Notes under the pieces: generated by a model
The model's input: only the letters and a program-made list of their open reading frames with translations
What the model was told of the DNA's origin: nothing
Database searches by the model: none
Shown here: positions 33,840 through 42,548 of the stretch, piece by piece
Layout: the number at the start of each line of letters is the position of its first letter
Position numbering within the stretch: the first letter of the stretch is position 1
Translations under genes and position numbers: made by a program
Origin: Povalibacter uvarum
GTDB lineage: Bacteria > Pseudomonadota > Gammaproteobacteria > Steroidobacterales > Steroidobacteraceae
Length of the DNA stretch: 64,000 bases
Direction: 5' to 3'
NCBI RefSeq assembly: GCF_014202975.1
Contig: NZ_JACHHZ010000001.1
Coordinates: forward strand, 1,116,001-1,180,000

Positions 33840-35360
33840 TCAGTGCGCCGCGCCTTCCGCCCGCTTGGTGCCGGCCCGAGTGGTCTTCACCTGCGCGGCA
33901 TCGATCGCCGGACCGCTGTTGCCCCAGCTGTTGTTCACGAACGTGAGGATGTTCGCGATCTCGTCGTCGTTGAGCTGGCTCATCGGCGGCATCACGGAGT
34001 TGTAGGTCGCTCCGTTCACCTTGACCGGCCCGTTCAATCCGTTGAGCACGATCTCGATGGCTCTCGCGGGGTTCTCCGTGAGGAAGTCGGACTTCGCGAG
34101 TGGCGGGAACACGTTCGGCAGACCCGCGCCGTTGTCCTGGTGGCACACCGAGCAGGTTCCCTTGTAGAGCGCGGCACCGGCTTCGATCTGCTGTGCCTTC
34201 GTCAATGTTCCCTTGGCGCGTGCTTCCTGGGCGGTTGCGACGGATGCAAGGCTCTCGAGCTTGTCGCCGATGTAAACCTCGTCCTGTTCCTTGCCCGAGT
34301 AGATATCGGCGCGCTTGTCGCCGCTGACCTCGAGCATCGCGAGGGCGCCCTTGTTGAACGCGCGGAAGATCGAGTGATCGACCATCACATACGTACCGGG
34401 CACCTCGGTATGGAACTCCACCGTGGCGGCACCCCCTGCGGGAATCAGAGTGGTCTGGACGTTCTCCTGGTAGCGGGTACCCCCTTCGTACTGCACCTTG
34501 TCGAAGATCTCGCCGATGACATGGAAGCTGGACACGAGATTCGGTCCGCCGTTGCCGACGAACATGCGCACGCTCTCGTTCGTCTTCGTCTTGAGCGCGC
34601 GCGGTCCGGTGAGCGCCGATTCGGAGCCGTTGAACAGCACGTAGGTCGGATGCTCATCGATCGCCTTCTGCATGTCGAAGGCCTGGTAGCCTTTCTCGCG
34701 ATACTTGCCGACCGTGTAGAAATCGCCCTGCATCACGTAGAACTCGTGATCGACTTTGGACAGGCCCTCGGGCGGCTCCACGAGAATCAGGCCATACATG
34801 CCGTTCGCTACGTGCATGCCGACAGGCGCGGTCGCGCAGTGGTAGACGTAGAGGCCTTGATTCAGTGCCTTGAAAGTGAACTGAGATTGATGGCCGGGAG
34901 CAGTGAAGCTTGAAGCGGCACCACCGCCGGGACCCGTCACTCCGTGCAGGTCGATGTTGTGCGGCATCTTGCTGGACGGATGATTCTTCAGGTGAAACTC
35001 GACGGTATCGCCCTGCCGCACCCGGATGAAGCTGCCCGGTACCGTGCCGCCGAAAGTCCAGAACGTGTACTTCACGCCTTCGGAGATCTCGAGGTCGAGC
35101 TCCTTCACTTCGAGCTCGACGATCACTTTCGCCGGATAGTTGCGAGCGGTCGGCGGCGGAACGTTTGGTGGATTCGTCAGCACAGCATTGATCGGCTCAC
35201 CCTGCGGCGCCCCGAAGTCGCCTTTGCGCGATCCGCCCGTATCGAGCAGCACGCCGCTCGCATGCGCAGACGCCACCGGCTGCTGTGCGCTCTCCTTGCC
35301 GCAGCCTGAGAGCACGAGCCCGACCGCGATGGCCAGGCAGAAGGATTTGTAGTTCGACAT
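33840..35360 (-). CDS. nirK: Copper nitrite reductase NirK fused to a C-terminal cytochrome c domain
   Basis: Reduces nitrite to NO outside the inner membrane. The 506-residue protein starts at ATG 35360 with a lipoprotein signal (VLSGC, lipid Cys20). Type 1 copper ligands are His134, Cys175, His183 and Met188; type 2 ligands are His139, His174 and His329; the catalytic Asp137 and His280 are also present (numbering from this start). Residues ~390-480 form a cytochrome c domain with haem site CSVCH (403-407) and possible Met ligand in SVMPPM. Such three-domain enzymes are known, for example from Ralstonia pickettii. It heads nirK-nirV-sco, with an FNR-type box upstream. Confidence 0.95.
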   Translation of the reverse strand: MSNYKSFCLAIAVGLVLSGCGKESAQQPVASAHASGVLLDTGGSRKGDFGAPQGEPINAVLTNPPNVPPPTARNYPAKVIVELEVKELDLEISEGVKYTFWTFGGTVPGSFIRVRQGDTVEFHLKNHPSSKMPHNIDLHGVTGPGGGAASSFTAPGHQSQFTFKALNQGLYVYHCATAPVGMHVANGMYGLILVEPPEGLSKVDHEFYVMQGDFYTVGKYREKGYQAFDMQKAIDEHPTYVLFNGSESALTGPRALKTKTNESVRMFVGNGGPNLVSSFHVIGEIFDKVQYEGGTRYQENVQTTLIPAGGAATVEFHTEVPGTYVMVDHSIFRAFNKGALAMLEVSGDKRADIYSGKEQDEVYIGDKLESLASVATAQEARAKGTLTKAQQIEAGAALYKGTCSVCHQDNGAGLPNVFPPLAKSDFLTENPARAIEIVLNGLNGPVKVNGATYNSVMPPMSQLNDDEIANILTFVNNSWGNSGPAIDAAQVKTTRAGTKRAEGAAH

Positions 35361-35493
35361 GGACTGCCACTCCGCTGCGACGCTGACAGGCGTCTTTGGA
35401 GTGCAGGAAAACAGAGCTTCGCGACAGCACCAATGCGGAGTGCCTCGTAACCATTCAGGGATGTTCGCAGACGTGAATCGCAGCAAGCTTTGC

Positions 35494-35507
35494 TTGATCC
35501 AGGTCAA
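35494..35507 (-). promoter_or_regulatory. FNR-type box upstream of nirK
   Basis: On the plus strand this is TTGATCCAGGTCAA; the minus-strand reading is TTGACCTGGATCAA, one mismatch from TTGAT-N4-ATCAA. The centre lies about 140 bases upstream of the nirK ATG; activation at -41.5 would give a transcript start near 35459 and a leader of about 99 bases. It resembles the boxes upstream of norB and hemN. Confidence 0.7.
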
Positions 35508-35555
35508 GGCAACGCGTCTGGATCAGGCGCATTGGTGCAATCCGGCAACCGTGCG

Positions 35556-35760
35556 TCATTCCGCGCAGGCGGGAATCCATCCCGTCCCATTGTGGGTCCG
35601 ACTTCAGTCGGACGTCAGCGCGCCAGCGCATCCGTCACTCCCGCGCACGCGGGAGTCCATCTTCGCCTGTCACACCGCCTTGCTGACCGGATGGATTCCC
35701 GCGTTCGCGGAATGACAGATGGCCTGTCGGCCTTACGTCCGGCTGAAGCCGGACCCACAG
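35556..35760. repeat. Single composite hairpin repeat
   Basis: One full copy of the composite repeat (35591-35760), with GTCCGACT..AGTCGGAC, CTCCCGCGCACGCGGGAG, a dRS3-like ATTCCCGCGTTCGCGGAAT lacking one G, and GTCCGGCT..AGCCGGAC. It is preceded at 35556 by an extra ATTCCGCGCAGGCGGGAAT hairpin. It lies between the 3-prime end of the GH43 gene and the nirK promoter. Confidence 0.9.
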
Positions 35761-35776
35761 GGTGATACAGCGCTTC

Positions 35777-37402
35777 TCACAGAGCTTCGTATCTCACATT
35801 CCTCACCGCCACCTCCCCCTTCCCCGCCGCATAAATCGCCGGCCTCAAACTCAGGAAATCCCCCGCGACGTTGTGGTGGTAGCCGGAGACTTCCATCTGC
35901 ACGCCGTACTTCGTCCAGGCCTTGCCGTCGACGCTGTGATGGATCGTGACGATGTGTCTGTCATTCGTAATACGCATGTGCAGTCGACGGCCGATACCAG
36001 CAGGCTTGGCACCGCGGCGTTCAAGTCCATAGCGATGCATCACGAAGCGCTCGTCGTCGAAGCCGAGCCCGACGTACAGCCGTCGGTTGTAGAACAGCAG
36101 CAGACCAGCGCGCGCCGTATCGTCCACTTCCAGGTCCACCTGCACGCGATACGACTGATCGCCAGCGATGAAGCATATCGGGGAGCAATCGTGCGGCTCC
36201 GTGCCCTTGGCCCGCAGCTTCAACATGCCGTCCGCGATGGAAACGCGATCCATCTCTTGCGCGCCGGGATCGTAGAAGCCCCACTGGATGCCGAACTTGT
36301 TCTTCGTGAAGTCGTCGGAAAGCGCGAGCCCATGCGTTTGTGGACGACTGCGACCGGGCTTGCGGATCGGGCGCGAGAGATCTCCGCCCGTGGCTTTGAA
36401 CCAGCCGTCCGCCGTCCATTCGATAGGATCGAGGAGCGTCTGGCGCCCCAGTGTCCAGAATCCGTTCTCGTACCCGTGGTACATCATCCACCAGCTGCCA
36501 TCCGGTCCTTCGACGAGCGTCGCATGACCTCGCGACCACCACTTCTCATTCGCGCTCTGCGTGCGTACGAGCGGGTTGCCCGGAGCATCTTCCCAGGGAC
36601 CCTGGATCGACTTCGATCGCGCAGCGATCACCATGTGGCCTGTAGGCGGCCCAGCCGTCCCGCCGACAGCGGTAATGAGATAGAACCACTCCCCGCGCCG
36701 CGTGATCTTCGGTCCTTCCGGTGAGAACGACTCGACGTCCCAATCGTCGGGATAGCGCCACGGGTCGTAGACGTGCTCGACGGCTCCCACGGTCGCAAGG
36801 CCATCGTCGGTGAGGCGCACCCGATCGCCGCTGCTCAGGAACAGGTACCGCTTCCCGTCTTCGCCGACCGCATGGCCGGGATCGATGTGATCGGGAAGCT
36901 TGAGGTCGATAGGCTCGCTCCACGGGCCTGCGATGTCATCGGCATGGATGACGTAAGTCGATCTGTACGTCGGTGTTCGCGCGGGGATGTAGACGTAGAA
37001 GCGGCTGCCATGCTTGATCAGCTCCGGCGCCCAGACGGAGCCGATCGGCGTACGCAGTGCCGCGGTGACGGGCCGCCAGTTGATGAGGTCGCGCGAGTGC
37101 CAGATCACGATGCCCGGATAGGCATCGAACGACGAGAACGTCATGTAGTAATCGTCACCGTCCCTGAGGATCGACGGGTCGGCGTGATCGCCCGACATCA
37201 CCGGATTCAGGAACGTCTGATCGCCCCGGTCCGCCTTGCGCTGGTTCTCGATGCCCCGCGTCCATTGCAGCGATGACCATGACGATGCGCAATCCTTCGC
37301 ACCTGCTTCAGCGGCAACGCCTTCGGTCGGAAGACTCGCACTCGTGGCGCCGGCTGCGGCACCGAACAGCATCGTCTTGAGGGTCTGTCTTCGTGAGTAC
37401 AT
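35777..37402 (-). CDS. Glycoside hydrolase family 43 protein with C-terminal beta-sandwich domain
   Basis: A 541-residue exported glycosidase, probably acting on arabinan/xylan-type polysaccharides. The N-terminus MYSRRQTLKTMLFGAAAGA has a twin-arginine-like signal. The five-bladed GH43 propeller spans ~65-345: NPVMSGDHADPSILRDGDDYYMTFSS supplies the general-base Asp, DHIDPGHAVGEDGKRYLFLSS the pKa-modulating Asp and WDVESFSPEGPKI the catalytic Glu. Residues ~355-541 resemble the beta-sandwich domain found after GH43 in xylosidases (LSDDFTKNKFGIQWGFY). It is the only clear carbohydrate-active gene here and sits between respiratory genes. Confidence 0.88.
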   Translation of the reverse strand: MYSRRQTLKTMLFGAAAGATSASLPTEGVAAEAGAKDCASSWSSLQWTRGIENQRKADRGDQTFLNPVMSGDHADPSILRDGDDYYMTFSSFDAYPGIVIWHSRDLINWRPVTAALRTPIGSVWAPELIKHGSRFYVYIPARTPTYRSTYVIHADDIAGPWSEPIDLKLPDHIDPGHAVGEDGKRYLFLSSGDRVRLTDDGLATVGAVEHVYDPWRYPDDWDVESFSPEGPKITRRGEWFYLITAVGGTAGPPTGHMVIAARSKSIQGPWEDAPGNPLVRTQSANEKWWSRGHATLVEGPDGSWWMMYHGYENGFWTLGRQTLLDPIEWTADGWFKATGGDLSRPIRKPGRSRPQTHGLALSDDFTKNKFGIQWGFYDPGAQEMDRVSIADGMLKLRAKGTEPHDCSPICFIAGDQSYRVQVDLEVDDTARAGLLLFYNRRLYVGLGFDDERFVMHRYGLERRGAKPAGIGRRLHMRITNDRHIVTIHHSVDGKAWTKYGVQMEVSGYHHNVAGDFLSLRPAIYAAGKGEVAVRNVRYEAL

Positions 37403-37444
37403 GCGCTTGCGCCTCCCAGCTGGAGGGTAGCAAGACGCGGCGGG

Positions 37445-38377
37445 TCAGGGACAGAGTCCCTGCAACGCCTCGGCGAAGTCCGTCGGCTTCACGATCAGCA
37501 CGTCGCAAGGCAGATGCTCGAGCACATCTTCCGCGGTGCTGCCGATGAAGATCCGCTTCAATCCGCGTCGCGACAGTGCGCCCATCGTCAGAATGTCCGC
37601 ACCGAGTTGACGCGTAGCCTGGGGAAGCAACTGGGCAGGGCCGCCGAGCTGCACGTGAATGCGGTCAGGGCTGATCTCGAACCGCCGGGTGACCTCGGTC
37701 ACTTGTCTGACCTTCGCGCTCTGCTCCGCCTTCAGGTCTTCCTCTGACACTGCCAGCGCGGTCGGCGGTTCGCTGCTGACCGCAGCGGCAATGATGCTCA
37801 CCGGCACGTACGCATGCAGCGCATGCAGTTCGCCGCCCAGATGCTTCGCGAAGCAGTTCGCCTGATCGAGAATCTGGTCATCGAGCGTCGATGGCTTGTC
37901 GTTCGTGTGACCTGGATCGACCGCCGCAAAGATCCGCGGCGGCTGTCGCCATGCCGCGGGCTTCGTCAGCAGCAACGGCACGGGACACGCCCGAATCAGC
38001 TGCCAGTCCGTATTGTTCAGGAAGGTTCGCTGCGCCAGCGAATGGTGGTGCGTGTCTTTCACCACCAGCGACACGGTCGCGCGGCGGATCTTCTCCACCA
38101 GCTTTTCCCACAGCGGATCGCCGAGGTCTATTTCGGTGACAACGTCGATCCCTTCTTCACGCAGGGGCCGGGCGAGCTTTTCGAGGAACAGTTTGAGATC
38201 CAGCGATCCGTGCCCGCTGCCGCGCGAAAGCCTCGCCTCGCGGACCGCACGCGTCTCGCAGACGTAGAGCTCGATGCGGGCCCTGGCCTTCGAGGCCAGC
38301 GCAGCCGCCTTCTCGACGGCGGCATGCTGCTGCGTCGTGGGATCGACGATGACGAGAATGCTGGTGATCGCGTTCAT
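37445..38377 (-). CDS. Tandem universal stress protein (UspE-like)
   Basis: A 310-residue cytosolic protein with two Usp domains. The first starts MNAITSILVIVDPTTQQHAAVEKAAALA and the second RIFAAVDPGHTNDKPSTLDDQ. The second ends with GADILTMGALSRRGLKRIFIGSTAEDVLEHLPCDVLIVKP, the G-2x-G-9x-GS nucleotide-binding pattern. GAGAGG precedes ATG 38377. It starts 10 bases after the diheme cytochrome gene and probably shares its promoter. Double Usp proteins are often induced by oxygen limitation through FNR-type regulators. Confidence 0.92.
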   Translation of the reverse strand: MNAITSILVIVDPTTQQHAAVEKAAALASKARARIELYVCETRAVREARLSRGSGHGSLDLKLFLEKLARPLREEGIDVVTEIDLGDPLWEKLVEKIRRATVSLVVKDTHHHSLAQRTFLNNTDWQLIRACPVPLLLTKPAAWRQPPRIFAAVDPGHTNDKPSTLDDQILDQANCFAKHLGGELHALHAYVPVSIIAAAVSSEPPTALAVSEEDLKAEQSAKVRQVTEVTRRFEISPDRIHVQLGGPAQLLPQATRQLGADILTMGALSRRGLKRIFIGSTAEDVLEHLPCDVLIVKPTDFAEALQGLCP

Positions 38378-38387
38378 GACGCCTCTC

Positions 38388-39104
38388 TTAGTCGCCGGCT
38401 GTGCCGTCCTGGTCGAGTCGCGTGCGATCGCGAGTCGGCCCGCGCATGCGGGAAAGGTAGTCGGCAACAGCAGTCAGCTCATCGATGTCCAGACTGTCGA
38501 GGAATCGAACCAGGTCCGGTTCGACATTGTGGCGATGCCACGTTGCCAGGCTGCGCGACTGGCGCAGGAGATACGAATAGTGCTGATTGCGCAGTGACGG
38601 CACGAAGCCGTCATCGTCGCCACGACCGTCTTCCTCGTGGCAGCTCGCACACTGTTCCTGAAAGATCGCCTCGCCGAGCTCGACGCCCTCACCGTCGCCC
38701 GTCTCCTGGAACGCCGCTACCGGCAGGGAATTCAGATGAGCGGCAACATCGACCCAATCCTGTGGCTGGGTCAGCCCGCTTCGCGCCAGGGCGGCATGCA
38801 TCGGTTCGCTTTCACGTTCGAGCTCCGTGAAGTCGGCGAGCTGCTTGATGAGATAAGCGCGTCGTTGACCCGCCAGCGACGGAATGACGCGGACGGAATC
38901 GCCGAGAGCGTCGGGCCCGTGGCAGCTGCTGCAATTCTTCGCATACAGGCGTCCGCCGCGAGCCGGGTTGCGGTCGAGCTGCAGTGCTGTCTGGACGAGA
39001 CGATCGACCTGCGCCGGCGATGCCCTCGCAGGCTGCGGCAGCATCTGCGCACCCGACGCAGCGAGCACCAGCAGTGTGATCGTCGGACCGGAGAGCTTGG
39101 CCAT
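38388..39104 (-). CDS. Diheme cytochrome c (c4-like)
   Basis: A 238-residue periplasmic cytochrome. A signal peptide (ITLLVLAASGAQMLPQPARA) is followed by two class I-like domains with haem sites CSSCH (near residue 58) and CASCH (near 157). Both domains have short LAGQRRAYLIKQL and LRNQHYSYLLRQS stretches typical of c4/c553-type cytochromes that carry electrons to oxidases. AAGGA precedes the ATG at 39104. It is divergent from the FixL/FixJ-like pair, shares a TACCCCT motif region with it, and is followed by a Usp gene. Confidence 0.9.
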   Translation of the reverse strand: MAKLSGPTITLLVLAASGAQMLPQPARASPAQVDRLVQTALQLDRNPARGGRLYAKNCSSCHGPDALGDSVRVIPSLAGQRRAYLIKQLADFTELERESEPMHAALARSGLTQPQDWVDVAAHLNSLPVAAFQETGDGEGVELGEAIFQEQCASCHEEDGRGDDDGFVPSLRNQHYSYLLRQSRSLATWHRHNVEPDLVRFLDSLDIDELTAVADYLSRMRGPTRDRTRLDQDGTAGD

Positions 39105-39191
39105 GGCGGATCCTTGAGGCGGAATGTCATGGTCCGCCGAGCCGGGCAAGGCCTGTATCGGGAGAACCTCGTAACGAAACCGCAGATTCCC

Positions 39192-39203
39192 CGGTACCCC
39201 TGA
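39192..39203. promoter_or_regulatory. GGTACCCCT motif between cytochrome c and fixLJ-like genes
   Basis: CGGTACCCCTGA, with TACCCCT at 39195-39201, lies about 90 bases upstream of the cytochrome gene start in the divergent control region. TACCCCT fits the NarL/LuxR-type heptamer TACYYMT. Similar sites occur at 42461 and 44132. Assignment to the FixJ-like regulator encoded next door is inference. Confidence 0.45.
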
Positions 39204-39322
39204 TCGGCCCGGCCAACCATCCTGCATGCCCAAGCTGGTCGGTGCCCGGGCTTGTTGCGGCACGCCCGCCGCCCGATGCAATCTTCGGCTACGGAAACCA
39301 ACAGGACGCAGGGTCCAACGAC

Positions 39323-40087
39323 GTGACCACCCGGCAAACGCCCGCACCGCCTTCTCCGGACGACCCTTCAGCCCGGCTCGTGGAGGAACTGCTGCAGATC
39401 GCGCGGCTCTCGGCACTCGAAGAAATGGCGAGTGGATTCGCGCACGAGCTGAATCAGCCCATCGGCGCGATCACGACGTTCGCCCAGGCGGGCCAGCGTA
39501 TGCTCGACCGCCCGCAGCCGATGGTCCAGCCCGCGCTCGAAGTGCTCCGTCACGTCAGCAACGAAGCGCTCAAGGCGGGCGAAGGCATTCACCGGATACG
39601 CAAACTGTTCGGGCCGACCCACACGGCGCGGGCGGAATCAGTGGTGGCCGATGTCGTGAACGAACTGCTGCCCGTCCTGCAATTGCTCGCAAAACGCTAC
39701 GCAACGATCGTGTCGGTCGAAGTCGCGCAGAGCATTCCGGTCGTGACGATCGATCCCCGACGGATTCAGCACGTGCTGTACACGCTGGTGCAGAATGCGC
39801 TCGAGGCGCAGGGCGATACCGCGGACAGGCAGGTCCGCATCGAACTCTGCGGCGATCGCTACTCCGCCACGGTGAGCGTCATCGATCGGGGCAGCGGCAT
39901 TCCGGACGATGTCCGCAATCACCTGTTCCGCCCGTTCTTCACGACCAAGCCCAATGGCACCGGCCTCGGGCTTGCTTCGAGCCGCGCCATCGTCGAAGAG
40001 CACGACGGCACCATTGGATTCGACAATATAGCCGGCGGCGGCACGCGATTCTGGTTTCGCCTGCCCGCTACCGCAGGAGCTTCTTGA
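39323..40087 (+). CDS. FixL-like sensor histidine kinase lacking an input domain
   Basis: About 254 residues from GTG 39323 (a GTG at 39242 would add 27 unremarkable residues). It has a dimerisation/phosphoacceptor box with SGFAHELNQPIGAITTFAQAGQRML (His41), the variant found in FixL/DctB-type kinases, and an ATPase domain with LVQNALEA (N box), VIDRGSGIP (G1), FFTTKPNGTGLGLASSRAIVEEHDG (F/G2). There is no PAS, haem or transmembrane part, so the sensory input must come from elsewhere, possibly the neighbouring PAS hybrid kinase. Its stop overlaps the response regulator start by one base. Confidence 0.88.
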   Translation: MTTRQTPAPPSPDDPSARLVEELLQIARLSALEEMASGFAHELNQPIGAITTFAQAGQRMLDRPQPMVQPALEVLRHVSNEALKAGEGIHRIRKLFGPTHTARAESVVADVVNELLPVLQLLAKRYATIVSVEVAQSIPVVTIDPRRIQHVLYTLVQNALEAQGDTADRQVRIELCGDRYSATVSVIDRGSGIPDDVRNHLFRPFFTTKPNGTGLGLASSRAIVEEHDGTIGFDNIAGGGTRFWFRLPATAGAS

Positions 40088-40731
40088 TGCCCGGACAGAC
40101 GCAGCAGCGTGACGACAAGCGCAAGCCGACGGTCTTCATCGTCGACGATGACGAGGGCATGCGCCGCGCACTTTCCCTGCTGATGACGACGGTTGGCTAC
40201 AACGCCTCCGCATTCGCACGCCCTTCCGAGTTCCTGTCTCGTTTCGATGCCTCTGCTGCCGGCTGCCTCGTGCTCGACGTGCGGATGCCGGAAATGAGCG
40301 GGCTCGAAGTTCAGCAACAGTTGAATCGCTCGGGAGCGATGATTCCGGTCATCCTGATCACCGGCCATGGCGACATTCCGATGGCGGTCCAGGCCATGAA
40401 GGACGGCGCTTTCGACTTCCTGCAGAAGCCCTTCCGCGATCAGGACCTGCTCGACCGCATCAACGCCGCGATCAAGCTCGACGGGGAGAACCGTCAGATC
40501 GTGGAAAAGCACGCCGATCTGCGGCGCCGCGAGGAATCGCTCACTGCGCGGGAACGTGAAGTCATGGCGCTCGTCGTGGATGGACGCGCCAACAAGGTGA
40601 TAGCAATCGACCTGGGCCTCAGTGAGCGGACGGTCGAGATCCATCGCGCCAACGTGATGGAGAAGATGGGCGCGCGATCCGTGGCGCATCTGGTGAAGAT
40701 GCAGCTGATCCTGAGTGGGGAAGCAAACTGA
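40087..40731 (+). CDS. FixJ-like LuxR-type response regulator
   Basis: A 214-residue two-domain regulator. The receiver has the acidic pocket DDDE (20-23), phosphoacceptor Asp64 (LVLDVRMPEMSG), GHGDIPMAVQAMKDGAFDFLQKPF (conserved Thr-region and Lys) as in FixJ/TodT/TtrR. The C-terminus is a LuxR helix-turn-helix (LTAREREVMALVVDGRANKVIAIDLGLSERTVEIHRANVMEKMGA). ATG shares its A with the TGA of the kinase gene. Relatives control microaerobic or nitrogen-oxide responses, which fits the surrounding cytochrome and cbb3 genes. Confidence 0.92.
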   Translation: MPGQTQQRDDKRKPTVFIVDDDEGMRRALSLLMTTVGYNASAFARPSEFLSRFDASAAGCLVLDVRMPEMSGLEVQQQLNRSGAMIPVILITGHGDIPMAVQAMKDGAFDFLQKPFRDQDLLDRINAAIKLDGENRQIVEKHADLRRREESLTAREREVMALVVDGRANKVIAIDLGLSERTVEIHRANVMEKMGARSVAHLVKMQLILSGEAN

Positions 40732-40821
40732 TCCGTCACTCCCGCGTGTAACCCGTCACTCCCGCGAACGCGGGAGTCCATCTTCGTCGGCATGGATTCC
40801 CGCTTTCGCGGGAATGACGGA
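40732..40821. repeat. Composite repeat remnant between convergent regulators
   Basis: Contains CACTCCCGCGAACGCGGGAGTCC and ATTCCC-GCTTTCGC-GGGAAT hairpins, plus a broken first copy at 40737-40750. The GTCCGRCT hairpins are missing. It fills the gap between the convergent FixJ-like and hybrid kinase genes and could terminate both. Confidence 0.85.
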
Positions 40822-40822
40822 G

Positions 40823-42340
40823 TTACCCCGTCAGCTCCTCGATCGCCGCCATCAGCGCGTTCGTATCAACGGGCTTCCCCAGAAACCTGCAGTTCGGGAT
40901 CGGCGCGCGGATCGACCGCAGCAGCGACGGCAGGTCGCCGCTCAGTACGACACCCGGTACATCGCGGCCGAGCCGCTCGCGAAGACGCAGGAGCAGCTCC
41001 AGTCCCGTGTGGTTCACATCGAGGTGATAGTCCGCGATCACGACATCGCCTGGCTCGATGCCCTCGAACAGCTTCTCTGCTTCGGCTGCCGACGCAGCAC
41101 ACAGCGTCTCGTGTCCTTCAAGCCTCAGGAACAGGGCGGTTGCAGTGCGAACGCCGTCGTTGTCCTCGACGAGCATCAAGCGAGGCTTGTGGGCACCGCC
41201 GGACACCGTTCCCGCAGCGCGTGCTTCGGTGCTGGCCGCGTAACCTCTGCTCACGCTGTGCGACGGAATGTGGATCCGGGCCTGAGTCCCCTCGCCCACC
41301 TTCGATGACACCCTGACCTGGAAGCCGAGCAGCCGGGCAACTTCCTTCACGATCGCGAGCCCAAGCCCAACACCCATGCGCTTGGTCCCGTGCGTATCGA
41401 CCTGGTAATACTCATCGAAGATGCGTTCGAGCTTATCGGCGGGAATGCCGATGCCCGTGTCTTCGACGACGATCGTCACGCCTTCTCCATCGCGGCCGGC
41501 AGTCAATCCGACCCGGCCAGCATCCGTGTACTTCAGCGCGTTGCCGAGAAGATTCTCGAGCAACTGCTGGAACAGGGTACGGTCGGTGGTCAACACGATG
41601 TCGCTGACATCGATATGCAGCTGTATGCCTCGCGTTTGCGCGACGGATGCGAAGCTGGATCGCAGCTCCTCGAAGACTTCCGTCAGTCTCACGTCGCCCT
41701 TCACGGGCTCGATGGAGCCCGACTCCAGCCGGCTGATATCGAGCAACGCGTTGAGCAGGCGGGTCATGCTCTCGATGGCCTGGCCCTGCTGCTCGAGCAA
41801 GTACTTCGACGACTCCTCCGGGACCGTCTTCAGCAGCGCAGCGTTGAGCAGGCGGATGGTCTGCATGGGCTGGCGCAGGTCGTGACTCGCCGTGGCGAGG
41901 AAGCGGCTCTTGGCGCGATTCGCCCGATCCGCTTCCACGCGCGCGGCGACCAGTTCTTCATTGATGCGCCGTCGTTCCGTCATGTCGCGGATGGCGGCGG
42001 CCACGAACAGTCGATCGCCGATGCGGAACGGCGCGAGACGGATCCCCGCCGAGAACTCCGAACCATCGGCCCGCAGGGCGAAGAGATCCGCGATGCGCGC
42101 GCCCATCTCCCGATTGTTCGGATGGTTCAGAAAGCCGCCGACGTGCTGGCCATGACGGCCGCGGAAGCGTTCAGGAACCAGCGAATCCACGGATTTTCCG
42201 ACGAGCGCCTCGGGGCGATGCCCAAACAGCTGGGCAACAGTCTCGTTCGCAAAGCGGATCAGCCCTCGATCGTCGATCACGATCAGGGCGTCGGGCGAGA
42301 AGCGCAGCAGGTGCTGGGTGATTTCGTTCAGTTCTTCCAT
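40823..42340 (-). CDS. PAS-domain hybrid sensor histidine kinase with receiver domain
   Basis: A 505-residue soluble hybrid kinase. The PAS domain (~10-125) starts FSPDALIVIDDRGLIRFANETVAQLFGH. The phosphoacceptor is His153 in FLATASHDLRQPMQTIRLL. ATPase motifs are LLGNALKYT, VEDTGIGIP and RMGVGLGLAIVKEV. A C-terminal receiver (~380-505) has LMLVEDNDGVR and VVIADYHLDVNHTG with the phosphoacceptor Asp. No transmembrane segment is present, so it senses an internal signal through PAS. It is divergent from the second hemN and convergent with the FixLJ-like pair, making it a candidate input for that pair. Confidence 0.92.
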   Translation of the reverse strand: MEELNEITQHLLRFSPDALIVIDDRGLIRFANETVAQLFGHRPEALVGKSVDSLVPERFRGRHGQHVGGFLNHPNNREMGARIADLFALRADGSEFSAGIRLAPFRIGDRLFVAAAIRDMTERRRINEELVAARVEADRANRAKSRFLATASHDLRQPMQTIRLLNAALLKTVPEESSKYLLEQQGQAIESMTRLLNALLDISRLESGSIEPVKGDVRLTEVFEELRSSFASVAQTRGIQLHIDVSDIVLTTDRTLFQQLLENLLGNALKYTDAGRVGLTAGRDGEGVTIVVEDTGIGIPADKLERIFDEYYQVDTHGTKRMGVGLGLAIVKEVARLLGFQVRVSSKVGEGTQARIHIPSHSVSRGYAASTEARAAGTVSGGAHKPRLMLVEDNDGVRTATALFLRLEGHETLCAASAAEAEKLFEGIEPGDVVIADYHLDVNHTGLELLLRLRERLGRDVPGVVLSGDLPSLLRSIRAPIPNCRFLGKPVDTNALMAAIEELTG

Positions 42341-42460
42341 GCTGGAAGCGATGTCCCGAAGCCGGTGCTCGCCGGCTTTGCGTCAAAAGTATGCATCCGA
42401 ATGCTGCACAAGCAAATCGGGTTGCGGCTGAGTCTGCCGCATCCCTCCGACCATTTGCGG

Positions 42461-42484
42461 CTACCCCTTAATAGCCACGGGTAG
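42461..42484. promoter_or_regulatory. TACCCCT-containing dyad between hybrid kinase and hemN copy 2
   Basis: CTACCC (42461-42466) and GGGTAG (42479-42484) form an inverted repeat with 12 bases between, overlapping a GGCTA/TAGCC pair (42459-42463 and 42472-42476). The left arm extends to TACCCCT at 42462-42468, as at 39195 and 44132. It lies 65-88 bases before hemN and about 120 bases before the kinase start. Confidence 0.45.
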
Positions 42485-42548
42485 ACCTTATTCAGCCCGC
42501 ATCGGGCCGCAGGCACGCTGGACGCACACTTTCCAGCGCATTCCTGCC

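Noticed and set aside
33826-34146. Upstream extension of nirV
   Set aside because: It overlaps nirK out of frame; the ATG at 33825 has AGGAG before it and begins a signal peptide.
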